Positions 7,475 to 17,088 are shown, counted from the stretch's first letter. The stretch is DNA of 64,000 nt from Pseudomonas sp. GM48 (GCF_000282335.1 NZ_AKJM01000049.1:62001-126000); one strand, 5' to 3'. A program made the numbers and translations. The notes: a model not told the origin generated them from the letters alone.

Positions 7475-9529
7475 TCAGGCAATACCCAAAACCTTGAACA
7501 AAAATGCATATTCGAGAGCTACGTCACGCAATCCCTGATATCGACCGCTCATCCCGCCATGCCCGGCTCCCAGTTCAGTCTTGAGCAGCAGGGGATTGCT
7601 GTCGGTCTTGGTTGCGCGCAATTTCGCCACCCACTTGGCCGCTTCCCAATACTGCACGCGGCTGTCGTTGTAGCCGGCGATCACCAGGGTCGCCGGATAC
7701 GCTTGTGCGGTGACGTTTTCGTACGGGGCGTAGGCCTTGATCCGATCATAGACATCCGGCTCCTCAGGGTTGCCCCACTCGTCGTATTCCGTCACGGTCA
7801 ACGGCAGGTCAGGGTCGAGCATGGTGTTGAGTACGTCGACGAACGGCACTTCGGCGATGGCGGCACCAAACAGTTCCGGCCGTTGATTGAGCACCGCGCC
7901 GATCAGCAAACCACCGGCGCTGCCGCCGCTGATCGCCAGTTGCGAAGGGCTGGTAAAACCCTGGGCAATCAAGTGTTCGGCGCAGGCGATGAAGTCGCTG
8001 AAGGTGTTGTGCTTGTGCTCTTGCTTGCCGGCGCGATACCAGGCTTCCCCCAGTTCGCCGCCGCCACGCACGTGGGCAATGGCAAACGCCATGCCGCGAT
8101 CCAGCAAGCTCAGGCGCGCATGGGAAAACCACGGGTCGAGGCTTTCGCCATAGGCGCCATAGCCGTAGAGATACAACGGCACGGGTTTGCCGAGGTCACC
8201 GCGTTTGATCACCAGGCTGATCGGCACTTGCGTACCGTCCGGTGCGGTCGCCCACAGGCGCTGGCTGACGTAGGCATCGGCGTCGAACGGACCGAGCACC
8301 GGGGTTTGCTTGAGCACTTTCTGCTCACCGGTCGCCAGTTCAAGCTGACGGATTTGCGCAGGACGGTTCAACGCTTCGTAGCGCAGGCGAATCCGGTCGC
8401 TTTCGAATTCCAGGCTGTTTTGCACGTGCAGGCTGTAGGCTGCATCCGGCAGTTGTACGCGATAGGGCGCCAGGCCTTGCGGGTGAACTTCAATGACCGG
8501 CAAGCCGCCGACCCGCAGGCTGAGGGTCATGGCCCCGGTGTTCAGGCTGATGCCGTCGATCATCACTGTGTCGCTGTGGGGGATCAGGTTCTGCCAGTCG
8601 GCCTCGGACGGCGCGGCACCGGTATCGACGGCGGTATACAAGGCGAAATTGATCCCGTCACGGTTGCTGCGAATGAACCAGGTCCGTTGACCGTCGAGTA
8701 CGCCGTGATCGACGTCGTACTCATGATCTTCAACCCGTGGCGCCAGGCAGGTGAACGCCTGCTGGGGCTGGGAGGCATCGAGGACCCAGACTTCGCTGGT
8801 GGTCTTGCTGCCCACGGACAGCAGCAATTGCTGTTCGGAACTTGAGCGGTAGCAATGCATGAAGAAACGGCCGTCCGGCTCATGGAACACTTCTTCGGCC
8901 GCCGTGCCGTCCAGGCGATAGCGGTACAGCTTGTGCGGGCGATGGGTATCGTCCAGTTCGCCAAAGAACAGCGTCAGGCTGTCGTTGGCCCAGGTCATGC
9001 TGCCGTCACAGTCCTGGAATTCCAGTTCGCTGACGCGGCCGTCGGACAGTTCCTTCACGAACAGCCTGTAAATCTCGTCGCCACTGGAGTCGATGCTGTA
9101 GGCCAGGCGCTGGTGATCCGGGCTGATGCTGAACGCGCCGAGCGAAAAGAAACCGCCGTTGGCCAGTTCGTTCGGGTCCAGCAGCAGTTGTTCGCGGCTT
9201 TCGTCGAGGGTCAGGCTGTCATCGGCCGGACGCGGGCAGCGGTAGTGCCGGGCGTATTCGTCACCCGCCAGGGTGCGGGTGTAATACAGATACGGTCCCC
9301 ATGGCGAGGGCAGGGACAAATCGGTCTCGAGTATCCGCCCCTTGATCTCCTCGAACAGGGTTTCGCGCAATCCGGCCTGGTCGGCGGTTTGCGCTTGCTG
9401 ATAGCGGTTTTCAGCCTTGAGGTAATCGAGCACTGCATCGGTGTCGCGTTCTTGCAGCCAGGCATACGGGTCGGAACCTTCAGCCTTGTGGGCAATCGGA
9501 GCGTCGCAAGTGTTGGCGGATAGGGGCAT
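7475..9529 (-). CDS. ptrB: Oligopeptidase B (S9 prolyl oligopeptidase family)
   Basis: The 684-residue serine peptidase cleaves short peptides after basic residues in the cytosol. An N-terminal beta-propeller (about 70-400) gates a C-terminal alpha/beta hydrolase. The catalytic triad is readable: Ser537 in ISGGSAGG, Asp622 in AGYNDSRVQYWEAAKW and His657 in GAGHGGMSGR. The HVRGGGELGEAWY stretch and the acidic TVTEYDEWGNPE loop are characteristic of oligopeptidase B. Length matches the family. It is a single gene between composite REP pairs, with no strong ribosome site before ATG 9529. Confidence 0.93.
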   Translation of the reverse strand: MPLSANTCDAPIAHKAEGSDPYAWLQERDTDAVLDYLKAENRYQQAQTADQAGLRETLFEEIKGRILETDLSLPSPWGPYLYYTRTLAGDEYARHYRCPRPADDSLTLDESREQLLLDPNELANGGFFSLGAFSISPDHQRLAYSIDSSGDEIYRLFVKELSDGRVSELEFQDCDGSMTWANDSLTLFFGELDDTHRPHKLYRYRLDGTAAEEVFHEPDGRFFMHCYRSSSEQQLLLSVGSKTTSEVWVLDASQPQQAFTCLAPRVEDHEYDVDHGVLDGQRTWFIRSNRDGINFALYTAVDTGAAPSEADWQNLIPHSDTVMIDGISLNTGAMTLSLRVGGLPVIEVHPQGLAPYRVQLPDAAYSLHVQNSLEFESDRIRLRYEALNRPAQIRQLELATGEQKVLKQTPVLGPFDADAYVSQRLWATAPDGTQVPISLVIKRGDLGKPVPLYLYGYGAYGESLDPWFSHARLSLLDRGMAFAIAHVRGGGELGEAWYRAGKQEHKHNTFSDFIACAEHLIAQGFTSPSQLAISGGSAGGLLIGAVLNQRPELFGAAIAEVPFVDVLNTMLDPDLPLTVTEYDEWGNPEEPDVYDRIKAYAPYENVTAQAYPATLVIAGYNDSRVQYWEAAKWVAKLRATKTDSNPLLLKTELGAGHGGMSGRYQGLRDVALEYAFLFKVLGIA

Positions 9530-9572
9530 GAAGGGTTCTCGAACAATGTACGAAATAGGGGCCTGGCAACCT

Positions 9573-9734
9573 GTGGGAGCGGGCTTGTGTGGCGAGGGGG
9601 CTTGCCCCCGTTGGGTCGCAAAGAGGCCCTAAAACGAGTCACTGCGGTGTTTAGTCAACCACGCGGTGTCTGTATTACGACTGCTTCGCAGCCGAACGGG
9701 GGCAAGCCCCCTCGCCACACAAGCCCGCTCCCAC
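9573..9734. repeat. Nested composite REP pair in a divergent region
   Basis: It has the same architecture as 7251-7409: outer GTGGGAGCGGGCTTG arms around inner GTGGCGAGGGGGCTTGC arms. It is the only REP pair in the window located between two divergent genes, so it lies between their promoters. Confidence 0.85.
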
Positions 9735-9818
9735 ATGGATAGCGCTCAACAGTCAGGCATTGATGCAGCCTGATGGGCGAAAAGCCGTTATCATAAGCGC
9801 CTCTTTGCCTGCCTTGCC

Positions 9819-10316
9819 ATGGACACCATGACCGAGAACGACTATCTGATCGCTTGGGGCCTCTACGCCTTCGCCGCTTTGGGCTGCCTGTTGGTGTGGA
9901 TGCGCTTGACCCGCTGGATGTGGCGTTGGCTGCGTGAGCCACTGCGGCTGGCGATGGCGGTGCTGTTGTTCAGCCCGACCATCATCGACCCGGTCAAGGA
10001 TAAAGTCGCACCGGCCGTCGCCATTACCGCGCTCGACCTGCTGTTCAAGGTCGGCAACAACGCCTGGCGGGCCATTTCCGATCTGTTCATGTACGGCATG
10101 ATCGCATTCGGCCTCTATCTGGTGCTGGTGGCGATCCGTTTCCCCATCGAGCGCGCCGCCAACGCCCGCAAGGAGCGTGAGGCTGCCACCAAAGCCGCCG
10201 TCCGCGCCGACGAGCCCGAGGATGATCAACCGTTCGGCGGTGCCGGCGATGATCGATACGGTCGTCCTCCCGTGCCGAGCAGTCCTCAACGGATGCGAGT
10301 CGAACCCCGTCTGTAA
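9819..10316 (+). CDS. Inner-membrane protein of unknown function
   Basis: The 165-residue protein has three predicted membrane segments (about 9-27, 44-60 and 91-107) followed by a charged, proline-rich cytosolic tail from about residue 115 ([20 protein letters not shown]). Related pseudomonad proteins are sometimes labelled MFS transporters, but three segments are too few for that. It begins a likely three-gene operon with a glutamine amidotransferase 32 bp downstream and a DUF2937 protein. ATG 9828 is an alternative start; neither has a clear ribosome site. Confidence 0.75.
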   Translation: MDTMTENDYLIAWGLYAFAALGCLLVWMRLTRWMWRWLREPLRLAMAVLLFSPTIIDPVKDKVAPAVAITALDLLFKVGNNAWRAISDLFMYGMIAFGLYLVLVAIRFPIERAANARKEREAATKAAVRADEPEDDQPFGGAGDDRYGRPPVPSSPQRMRVEPRL

Positions 10317-10348
10317 CCTTGCCCCTGCGATTGAGCGAGAGTCCGAAC

Positions 10349-11125
10349 ATGTGTGAGTTATTGGGCATGAGCGCCAATGTCCCGACCGATATCGTGTTCA
10401 GCTTCACCGGGCTGATGCAGCGCGGCGGTCGTACCGGCCCGCATCGCGATGGCTGGGGCATTGCCTTTTATGAAGGCCGTGGGCTGCGGCTGTTCCAGGA
10501 CCCGGCGGCGAGCTGCGAGTCGGAAGTCGCGAACCTGGTGCAGCGCTATCCGATCAAGAGCGAAGTGGTGATCGGGCACATCCGCCAGGCCAATGTCGGC
10601 AAGGTCTGCCTGTCCAATACCCACCCGTTCGTCCGTGAGCTGTGGGGGCGCAACTGGTGTTTCGCCCATAACGGCCAGTTGGCGGATTTTCAGCCAGCGG
10701 CCAGTTTCTATCGCCCCGTGGGGGATACCGACAGCGAAGCGGCGTTTTGCGATTTGCTCAACCGTGTGCGTGCGGCGTTCCCCGAGCCGGTCGAGATCGA
10801 AGCGTTGCTACCGGATCTGGTGGCCGCTTGTGCCGAGTACCGCAGCAAAGGTGTATTCAACTGCCTGCTCAGCGATGGCGACTGGCTGTTCTGCTATTGC
10901 TCGACCAAACTGGCGCAAATCACCCGTCGCGCACCGTTTGGCCCGGCGCGCCTGAAAGATGTCGACGTGATCGTCGATTTTCAGGCCGAAACCACACCCA
11001 ACGATGTGGTCACCGTCATCGCCACCGAACCCCTGACCGAAAACGAAACCTGGACCCGCTACGAACCGGGCCAATGGAGCCTGTGGCGACGCGGCGAATG
11101 CGTCAGCCAGGGCAAGACCGAATAA
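10349..11125 (+). CDS. Class II glutamine amidotransferase (YafJ-like)
   Basis: The 258-residue protein begins Met-Cys-Glu-Leu-Leu-Gly. Cys2 becomes the N-terminal nucleophile of a class II (Ntn) glutaminase domain after Met removal, so the start at ATG 10349 is fixed by function. The motifs [34 protein letters not shown] and the [10 protein letters not shown] loop are those of the YafJ group. It releases ammonia from glutamine, but the acceptor is unknown because no synthetase domain is attached. It is the middle gene of an operon, 13 bp before the DUF2937 gene. Confidence 0.9.
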   Translation: MCELLGMSANVPTDIVFSFTGLMQRGGRTGPHRDGWGIAFYEGRGLRLFQDPAASCESEVANLVQRYPIKSEVVIGHIRQANVGKVCLSNTHPFVRELWGRNWCFAHNGQLADFQPAASFYRPVGDTDSEAAFCDLLNRVRAAFPEPVEIEALLPDLVAACAEYRSKGVFNCLLSDGDWLFCYCSTKLAQITRRAPFGPARLKDVDVIVDFQAETTPNDVVTVIATEPLTENETWTRYEPGQWSLWRRGECVSQGKTE

Positions 11126-11138
11126 GGATCTGCTTTCC

Positions 11139-11681
11139 ATGTTGCTCAGTTATCTACGGCTGGTGTTGTTTGCGGCGGGCCTGTTGATCGGTGTCCAGGT
11201 GCCGGGGTTCATCAATGATTACGCCAAGCGTGTCGAAGCCCATCTGATCGAGGCGCAAGCCGGGTTGAGCGGCTTTCAGAACACCGCCAATCAGTTCTTC
11301 AAGGGTGACATGCAGGCCCTGGTGGCCCATTACCGCGCCAGCGAAGATCCGATCTTCCGCAGCGACGCCGACAGCCTGAGCAACCTGCTGAACCGTCAAT
11401 TGGCGCTGGACAAGCAATTCCAGGCGATGCAGGGGCCGTGGTACATCCGCTTCCTGCAAGTGGTGCTGGCTGCCGATCCGGACATTCGCAAGGAAACCTG
11501 GAATGGCTACAGCTACCAGATCCTGTTGACGCCCGAAGCGATGATCTGGGGCATGAGTGGCGCAATGTTGCTGTCGTTTGGCCTTGAATGCCTGTATCGC
11601 TTGATCGACTGGGTGGTGCTGGGCGGTAAACGCCTGCGCCAGAGCCGGCCGATCGAAGAGCGGGATTTACGCGGTTTGTAA
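11139..11681 (+). CDS. DUF2937 membrane protein
   Basis: The 180-residue protein has an N-terminal membrane segment (about 5-22), a helical periplasmic region rich in Gln and Ala (DYAKRVEAHLIEAQAG to WYIRFLQVV) and a second segment at about 128-150 (PEAMIWGMSGAMLLSFGLECLY). This is the DUF2937 layout, with no known function. It is the third gene of the amidotransferase operon and is followed directly by a bidirectional stem-loop. Confidence 0.82.
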   Translation: MLLSYLRLVLFAAGLLIGVQVPGFINDYAKRVEAHLIEAQAGLSGFQNTANQFFKGDMQALVAHYRASEDPIFRSDADSLSNLLNRQLALDKQFQAMQGPWYIRFLQVVLAADPDIRKETWNGYSYQILLTPEAMIWGMSGAMLLSFGLECLYRLIDWVVLGGKRLRQSRPIEERDLRGL

Positions 11682-11695
11682 CACCGTCGAACGTC

Positions 11696-11719
11696 AAGGA
11701 GCCGGCAAGCCGGCTCCTT
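11696..11719. terminator. Stem-loop between convergent operons
   Basis: The arms AAGGAGCCGGC and GCCGGCTCCTT are perfectly complementary with a two-base centre. It lies between the DUF2937 stop and the siderophore receptor stop. There is no long T tract, so a transcript boundary or stabilising hairpin is likely rather than a strong intrinsic terminator. Confidence 0.6.
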
Positions 11720-11725
11720 GCTTAA

Positions 11726-13837
11726 TTACCAATCAACCGAATAGCTCATGCTCAAGGTACGGCCTTCGGCATTGGGGAATGGCGCTCTGGCGTTGGCCTG
11801 GGCGAACAGATTGACGTACGTGCGGTTGGTCAGGTTGTATATTCCGCCTTCCAGACGGCCGACCGGCAAGTACACGGAGCCGAGCAGGTCCACCAGCGTA
11901 TAGCCTTCGATGTCGCGCCCGTTGTTGTCCTTGGCGGCAGCGTCGTAGCTGGACAGGTGCATGCCTTGCAGGCGCAGGTTGTAGTCGTCTTCGGTGTAGC
12001 CGACGAACAGCGTGGTTTTGGCCGGTGAAATCCGTGTTGCCGGCAAATCGATCCATTTTCCGTTCTGCTCGGTCTCGCCTTTGGCCCAGGCATAGGTGCC
12101 ACCCACCGACCAGTGATCGGTCGCGAGGTAGGTCAGGCTGTTTTCGATGCCGCGAACCCGCTCCTTCTGGTTGATCAGACGCAAGACACGGTCATTGGCA
12201 TCATAGAACTGGGTCACGTCCGAGGTGTTTTCATACACGGTGACGTCGGCCTGCCACCGGTCCCAGTTACCGCGCCAGCCCAGCTCGTAGCTGTCGACCT
12301 TGATGGCCTGGGCGTTGAGGCTCTGGATATCGAAGGTGCTGTTCACGTCACGCAGGAAGCGCTGGATGTCCGGCAGCGAAAACCCCTGGCTGAAATTGGC
12401 GAAGACGTCCTGGTTTTCACTCAGGTGATAGACCGCGCCCAGGTTATAGAGCGTGGCGTCGTATTTGAGGGTGTCACCGGGCAGGATGGCGCGTACGCCG
12501 GTCTGGACGATCTGACCGTAAGCGATGCTGTCGGAGACCTCGCTTTCGATCCATTCGCGGCGCACACCACCACGCAAGGTCCAGTCACCGATGTCCCAGG
12601 ACATCTGCCCGAACAGCGCCTTGGTGGTGGTTTCGATGTCCGGGCCCATCTCGTAAGTGGTGCCGGTCTTGGTGTAGGTCAGCCCATTGAGGGTGTATTG
12701 GTCACCGCGCTGACGGGAGCGTTCGTGATCATAGTCGGCGCCCCAGACCAGGTTGCCGGTGGCGCTGCCGATGGCCGGCAACGGCGTGTCGATGGCCGCA
12801 CGCAGGCCGTAAACATCCTGCACGCTGTTGTTGTCGGCGATCCCGGCCTTGCCCCGCGACAGGTCCGGGAAGAACAGCGCGTCGGCCCGGCGCCAGTAGC
12901 TTTCCAGTTGCAGACCCTGGCCGTAGAAGTCGTTGTCGGTGTAGTTGAGGTTGGCTGCCTGGTTATGGGTGTAGGGCTGGTCGTCGAGTTTCAGTCCTTT
13001 GACCGCCACGGCCTGTTGCAGGTTTTTCGGGTCTTTTGTGTAGCCAGTGTCCTGCTGGTCCTTGTAGTCCTGCAGCGACAGGCTGAGTTTTTTATCGGCA
13101 TCCAGTTCGTAACCGAAACGACCTTGCAGGTCATAGGTTTCGGTGTCCATGTTGCTGCCCTGGGAGGTGTCCTGAGGGATGCGATTGCCGTTACCGTCGT
13201 ACTGATCGTTGCGCTGGGTCAGGTCGGCGGACACGTACCAGTCCAGGGCATCCTTGCGCCCGGTCGCACTCTGAAAAGCCTCGTAGGCAAAACCTTTACT
13301 GTTGAGGTTGTTGCCGCTGGTCAGGCCCAGTTTGCTGCTGTAGGCAAGGTCCTGACCCTGGTTGCGCTTGGTGATGATGTTGATGATGCCGCCCGAAGCA
13401 CCGGCACCATAAATGCTGCTGGCACCGGAAACCACCTCGATGCGTTCGATGCTGGCCGGTGCGATGCTGTTGAGCTGGCGGAAGTTGTCACGCGTGGCGT
13501 TCTGCGACACGCCGTCGATCAACACCAGCATGTTGCGCCCGCGCAGGGTCTGGCCGAAGTTACTCATCCCGCCGCTGGACGGCGCCAGGCCGGGAACCAG
13601 TTGCCCCAGAATGTCGGAGACCCGACGCCCGGCGCCACTCTGTTGGCGAATCTGTTGTTCGTCGATCACCTGGACCGAGCCTGGAATCGAGGCAATGGTC
13701 GCTTCGCTGCGAGTTGCGGAAACGACGGTGGCTTGCATGGTCAACGTGCCGGGTTGCTGTTCGGTGTCCTCGGCCCAGGTCTGGGCGCTGACGGAGCCGA
13801 GCAGCGGAATCAGCAAAGAAAGTTTGGTTCGGGTCAT
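11726..13837 (-). CDS. TonB-dependent siderophore receptor
   Basis: The 703-residue outer-membrane receptor imports a ferric siderophore using TonB energy. A signal peptide ends near AQTWA (residue about 22). The plug domain follows (VVSATRSEATIASIPGSVQVIDEQQI, with LRGRNMLVLIDGV and GIINIITKR), then a 22-strand barrel ending in the usual C-terminal aromatic (SMSYSVDW). No N-terminal signalling extension is present, so it does not look tied to a FecIR-type sigma system. It is last in the operon with the exporter and synthetase genes, 15 bp after the exporter stop; that gap holds an A8 tract and no good ribosome site. Confidence 0.92.
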   Translation of the reverse strand: MTRTKLSLLIPLLGSVSAQTWAEDTEQQPGTLTMQATVVSATRSEATIASIPGSVQVIDEQQIRQQSGAGRRVSDILGQLVPGLAPSSGGMSNFGQTLRGRNMLVLIDGVSQNATRDNFRQLNSIAPASIERIEVVSGASSIYGAGASGGIINIITKRNQGQDLAYSSKLGLTSGNNLNSKGFAYEAFQSATGRKDALDWYVSADLTQRNDQYDGNGNRIPQDTSQGSNMDTETYDLQGRFGYELDADKKLSLSLQDYKDQQDTGYTKDPKNLQQAVAVKGLKLDDQPYTHNQAANLNYTDNDFYGQGLQLESYWRRADALFFPDLSRGKAGIADNNSVQDVYGLRAAIDTPLPAIGSATGNLVWGADYDHERSRQRGDQYTLNGLTYTKTGTTYEMGPDIETTTKALFGQMSWDIGDWTLRGGVRREWIESEVSDSIAYGQIVQTGVRAILPGDTLKYDATLYNLGAVYHLSENQDVFANFSQGFSLPDIQRFLRDVNSTFDIQSLNAQAIKVDSYELGWRGNWDRWQADVTVYENTSDVTQFYDANDRVLRLINQKERVRGIENSLTYLATDHWSVGGTYAWAKGETEQNGKWIDLPATRISPAKTTLFVGYTEDDYNLRLQGMHLSSYDAAAKDNNGRDIEGYTLVDLLGSVYLPVGRLEGGIYNLTNRTYVNLFAQANARAPFPNAEGRTLSMSYSVDW

Positions 13838-13852
13838 GAGAGGGTCTTTTTT

Positions 13853-15064
13853 TTAGTCGTGATAAGTGTGGGTAGATAAAACTGCGGGGGCAGGTGTGGA
13901 GGTGAATGAGCGCACCCAGCGGATCCCGATGGCGGCCAGTGCGTAGGTCAACGCCACCAGCCAGAAACTGTGGGCCAGCCCGACCAGCCCCATGCCGATC
14001 CCGCCGAGGACAGCACCGAGCAGGGCGCCAGCCTTGGCCGCACTGTTGCCCAGGCCGAGGGCAAAACCCTGCTGGCTTGACGAAACGGTGTTGGCGATCA
14101 GTGCATAGGCGACAGGGAGCAACGCGCCTTGCCAGATGCCCCAGACCAGCCGGCTGACGAGAAAACCCAGCCATTCGTTAGCCAGTGCCGTGGCCGCTAG
14201 CGTCAGGGCGCAGAGCCAGGCAACGCCTTCGATGACGCGCAAGGTGTAAGCCGGCTGCCAGCGGTCGAACAGACGTCCCCACAACGGTGCGGAAATGGCC
14301 AGGGTCGCGGCGCTCGCGGCGTAAGTAGCGCCGATCAGCCAGCCCGGCGCGTGCAGAATGTCGGCGACGTACAGCGCGTAGAAGGGTTGCGGCATCATCT
14401 TCGCGGCTTGAATCAACACGATCACCAACAGAATTCCACCGAGCCAGCCTTTAGGCAGGGCCACCGGCGCCAGCGGTTTCTTCGTCGAGGCTCGCGCCTT
14501 GTCGGCCGGCAGGAAAAAACTCCCCAGTGCACACAGCAGGCAAACCGCCGTTGCGCCATAACAAAGCAGGGCAAACCCCGAGATGTCCATCAGCCAGCCG
14601 CCCAGTACCGGACCGATCAACGAGCCGACGGCGGTCGCCGATTGCAGACGGGCCAGGGTGTGACCGCGCCGGGAGCTGTCGCAGCAGGCCAGGGCATAGG
14701 CTTGCGCGGCGGCGAGAAACCCGGCCAATGCGCCTTGCATCACGCGAATGCCCACCAGCAGCCACGGGTCAAGGGTAATGGCCGCCAGCCCCTGGCACAG
14801 CGCAAGTGCCAGCAACGCCCGAACGATCATCGGCTTGTGCCCGGTGCGATCACCCAACCGCCCCCATGCGGGCGTCAGTAGCATGGCCGCCAGCATCGGG
14901 CCGGCATAGACCAGCGCCGACAGCAGCGCGGTGTAGCCGGCGCCCTCTGGCCCAAGCAGATGCTGGATCTGCATGGGCCAGAACGGGCCGCTCATTTCCA
15001 TGGCACCCATGGAGACAAACTGGATGACGATCAGCAGTCGCAACGCACGACCTTCAGCGAGCAT
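13853..15064 (-). CDS. MFS exporter, probably of the siderophore
   Basis: The 403-residue protein has 12 predicted membrane segments and the MFS signature between segments 2 and 3 (GRLGDRTGHKPMIV). Its start codon lies inside the end of the siderophore synthetase gene (11 bp overlap), which implies translational coupling. Because it lies between a NIS synthetase and a TonB receptor, I infer that it exports the freshly made siderophore across the inner membrane, as MFS proteins do in aerobactin and staphyloferrin loci. The substrate assignment rests on context only. Confidence 0.88.
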   Translation of the reverse strand: MLAEGRALRLLIVIQFVSMGAMEMSGPFWPMQIQHLLGPEGAGYTALLSALVYAGPMLAAMLLTPAWGRLGDRTGHKPMIVRALLALALCQGLAAITLDPWLLVGIRVMQGALAGFLAAAQAYALACCDSSRRGHTLARLQSATAVGSLIGPVLGGWLMDISGFALLCYGATAVCLLCALGSFFLPADKARASTKKPLAPVALPKGWLGGILLVIVLIQAAKMMPQPFYALYVADILHAPGWLIGATYAASAATLAISAPLWGRLFDRWQPAYTLRVIEGVAWLCALTLAATALANEWLGFLVSRLVWGIWQGALLPVAYALIANTVSSSQQGFALGLGNSAAKAGALLGAVLGGIGMGLVGLAHSFWLVALTYALAAIGIRWVRSFTSTPAPAVLSTHTYHD

Positions 15065-16979
15065 CGGCGTTGGTTCGCAGCGGATTACTCAGGCGTCCGA
15101 CGATGTCGGCGTGGCTGTCGTGCAAGCGCATGCGCATGAACGATTTGGCCGGCCAATCCTGTTCCAGCAGGGCCTGGCGCTCGCTTTCCCAGCGTGCCGG
15201 TTCGACGTGCTCGCGCACGCTCTCGAAGCACTGTTCAACGTGCGTAGCCAGACGCTCCCAAAGGATATTTTCCGACACATTCCAGTGACGGGCACAGAGC
15301 AACGTCAACTCACCGAGGTGGCACATGAACGTGGTGTGCAGGAGCTTGTCGCGGACAAATCCGGCGTCGTCGTACAGGGTCATTTTCGGATCGTGCAACT
15401 GGATATCCAGCCCCCTGGCGTGCAGGGTTTTGCGATCAATGCGAATGTCGCCGAAGTCACGCAGCAACAGCCGATTCAACTGCCCGTCAGAACCCATCAC
15501 CATGAAGCTGTTTTGCTGGTGCGCTTCGAACGCCACGCCATACATCAGGTAGATGCCCAGCAGGCTCGGGACGGCAATCGACAGGTAATCATCGAAGAAC
15601 GCCAGCATGGCCTCGCTGTCGTCACGGCCCTGAGCCAGTTGCACCCAGTCACGCAGCAACGGTTGTTCGAATTCGTTGACGGCGAACAGGCTGCCGACCG
15701 GCACGGCCAGTTCGCCTTCCTGCAACAGGGTCAGCGGGTTGTCGCGGTACAGCACAGCGGCATGCCGGGACCGTTCGTCGTTGGCCGGTTGTGGTGCGTA
15801 GTGCACGCCGATGCGCTCCGGCACGATGTTCAGCAGGCGCTGAATCTGCGGTTCATGATCGAGAATCTGCAGTATCAGTTGGCTGATGCGCGGTCCCATC
15901 CGGGCCGAGCGCGGCGACACGGTGCGCTGCACGCTGGTCAGTCGCAGGGCCACTGGCAGTTTGACCATCGGCGCAACGCGGCTGGCCTCTGGCAGGACTG
16001 TGCGGAAGGACATGGTCGGGTGGCCAGTGAAGGCAACGATGTCGGTGATGATCAGCAGGTTGTCGGCGATCTCGCCAGCGAACAAATTGGGCAGTTCTTC
16101 ATTGGCTTGCCATGGGTGCGACGGCAGCGGGAAGTAGTCCGTTACTTCCAGGCCCCGTTGCTGCAAATGGCGCTGCAATTGTTCGGCGGCCTGCGGGAAG
16201 TGGCCCTGCCACCAGTCCCAGTAATCGGCGGTGCCGGCCAGTGACTCGACGTGTGTGTACTGACGGTGCAGGGCGCACAGCACAATCGGAAAACTCGCTT
16301 CGAATTCCGGCGAGAAAGCGATGACCTGCGCGGCGCTCAAGCCTAGTTTGGTCTTGTAGTTCGGATGCCATGGATGGCCGAGCGTGCCCCACTGTTCGAG
16401 CAGTGACGTCGGGTTCTGGTGGTCGGGGCTGGCTTTGAGCCAGGCGAGCAGATTGTTGTCGTGCCTGGTGTCGATCTGCTCTCTCAGGCGCTCGGTCCAT
16501 CCATGGTGGAACGCCAGGCACAGGGTGTCGTTGCTGTAGCTATCGTCCAGCTCGCAGGCCAGGCGTTCCAGTACTTGTGGGGAGGCGGGCGGGTTGAGCT
16601 GAGTGCCGAGGTGAGCGAGCAGTTCGCTGGGCAACTGGATTTTGTGGGGCAGGTTGTCGGGGGTGTGCAGGACGATGCTGCCGCGCACATCCCAGCTGTT
16701 CATTCTTCCGCCCGACAGGTGATCGAAGCAAAGGTGCGCGCCGTTGCCAAGCGGCAGCCAGCAACGGCTGTTGTCGTCGTATTCGCAGGCGTCGGGGTTG
16801 ATCAGACCTTCGCGAAACAGCGCCTGGATCAGGCGTTGGAAGCAGCGCTGGGCGGCGGGCTCCAGGGCATTGCTCAAATGGTCGAGGGTGATGCGGTGGG
16901 ACTGGAAGGCCTGAGTGCCGAGGGCTTCGCTCCAGTGCGAGAGCAATTGCTGCTGTTTTTGCGTGTAAGCGCGCATCAA
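15054..16979 (-). CDS. IucA/IucC family NIS siderophore synthetase
   Basis: The 641-residue enzyme belongs to the NRPS-independent siderophore synthetases, which adenylate a carboxylate such as citrate and condense it with an amine or alcohol. The family motifs appear in order: GHPWHPNYK (201-209), TMSFRT (322-327), ALRLTSVQRT (344-353), EAHQQN (485-490) and RDFGDIR (507-513), spanning the IucA/IucC domain and the C-terminal FhuF-like region. It is the only synthetase in the operon, with no hydroxylase, decarboxylase, aminotransferase or NRPS gene beside it. ATG 16979 has an AAGGAG site. A Fur-like box overlaps the promoter. Confidence 0.92.
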   Translation of the reverse strand: MMRAYTQKQQQLLSHWSEALGTQAFQSHRITLDHLSNALEPAAQRCFQRLIQALFREGLINPDACEYDDNSRCWLPLGNGAHLCFDHLSGGRMNSWDVRGSIVLHTPDNLPHKIQLPSELLAHLGTQLNPPASPQVLERLACELDDSYSNDTLCLAFHHGWTERLREQIDTRHDNNLLAWLKASPDHQNPTSLLEQWGTLGHPWHPNYKTKLGLSAAQVIAFSPEFEASFPIVLCALHRQYTHVESLAGTADYWDWWQGHFPQAAEQLQRHLQQRGLEVTDYFPLPSHPWQANEELPNLFAGEIADNLLIITDIVAFTGHPTMSFRTVLPEASRVAPMVKLPVALRLTSVQRTVSPRSARMGPRISQLILQILDHEPQIQRLLNIVPERIGVHYAPQPANDERSRHAAVLYRDNPLTLLQEGELAVPVGSLFAVNEFEQPLLRDWVQLAQGRDDSEAMLAFFDDYLSIAVPSLLGIYLMYGVAFEAHQQNSFMVMGSDGQLNRLLLRDFGDIRIDRKTLHARGLDIQLHDPKMTLYDDAGFVRDKLLHTTFMCHLGELTLLCARHWNVSENILWERLATHVEQCFESVREHVEPARWESERQALLEQDWPAKSFMRMRLHDSHADIVGRLSNPLRTNADAR

Positions 16980-17021
16980 GTCCGACTCCTTCTGGACAAT
17001 GGTTTAGCTGAATGCGCGCAG

Positions 17022-17064
17022 AGAATACATTTTCAAAACAATAATGCAAATGATAGCGATTGCT
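17022..17064 (-). promoter_or_regulatory. Siderophore operon promoter with Fur-like box
   Basis: Read on the minus strand, a -35 TTGCAT (17049-17044) and a -10 TATTCT (17027-17022) are 16 bp apart, about 43 bp before the synthetase ATG. The 19-bp stretch 17046-17064 matches the Fur consensus at about 10 positions and contains the half-sites GCAAATGAT and ATTGC. It overlaps the -35, a position suited to iron-dependent repression. Confidence 0.5.
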
Positions 17065-17088
17065 ACTTGTGATGTAGAAAGCCCTTTT

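Noticed and set aside
13838-13852. A8 tract after the MFS stop as a possible slippage site joining exporter and receptor
   Set aside because: The tract lies after the stop codon, and the receptor has its own signal peptide, which an in-frame fusion would bury.
12113-13879. 588-codon open frame antisense to the TonB receptor
   Set aside because: The receptor strand encodes all plug and barrel motifs; the opposite translation is low-complexity Val/Gly/Asp with no domain or ribosome site.
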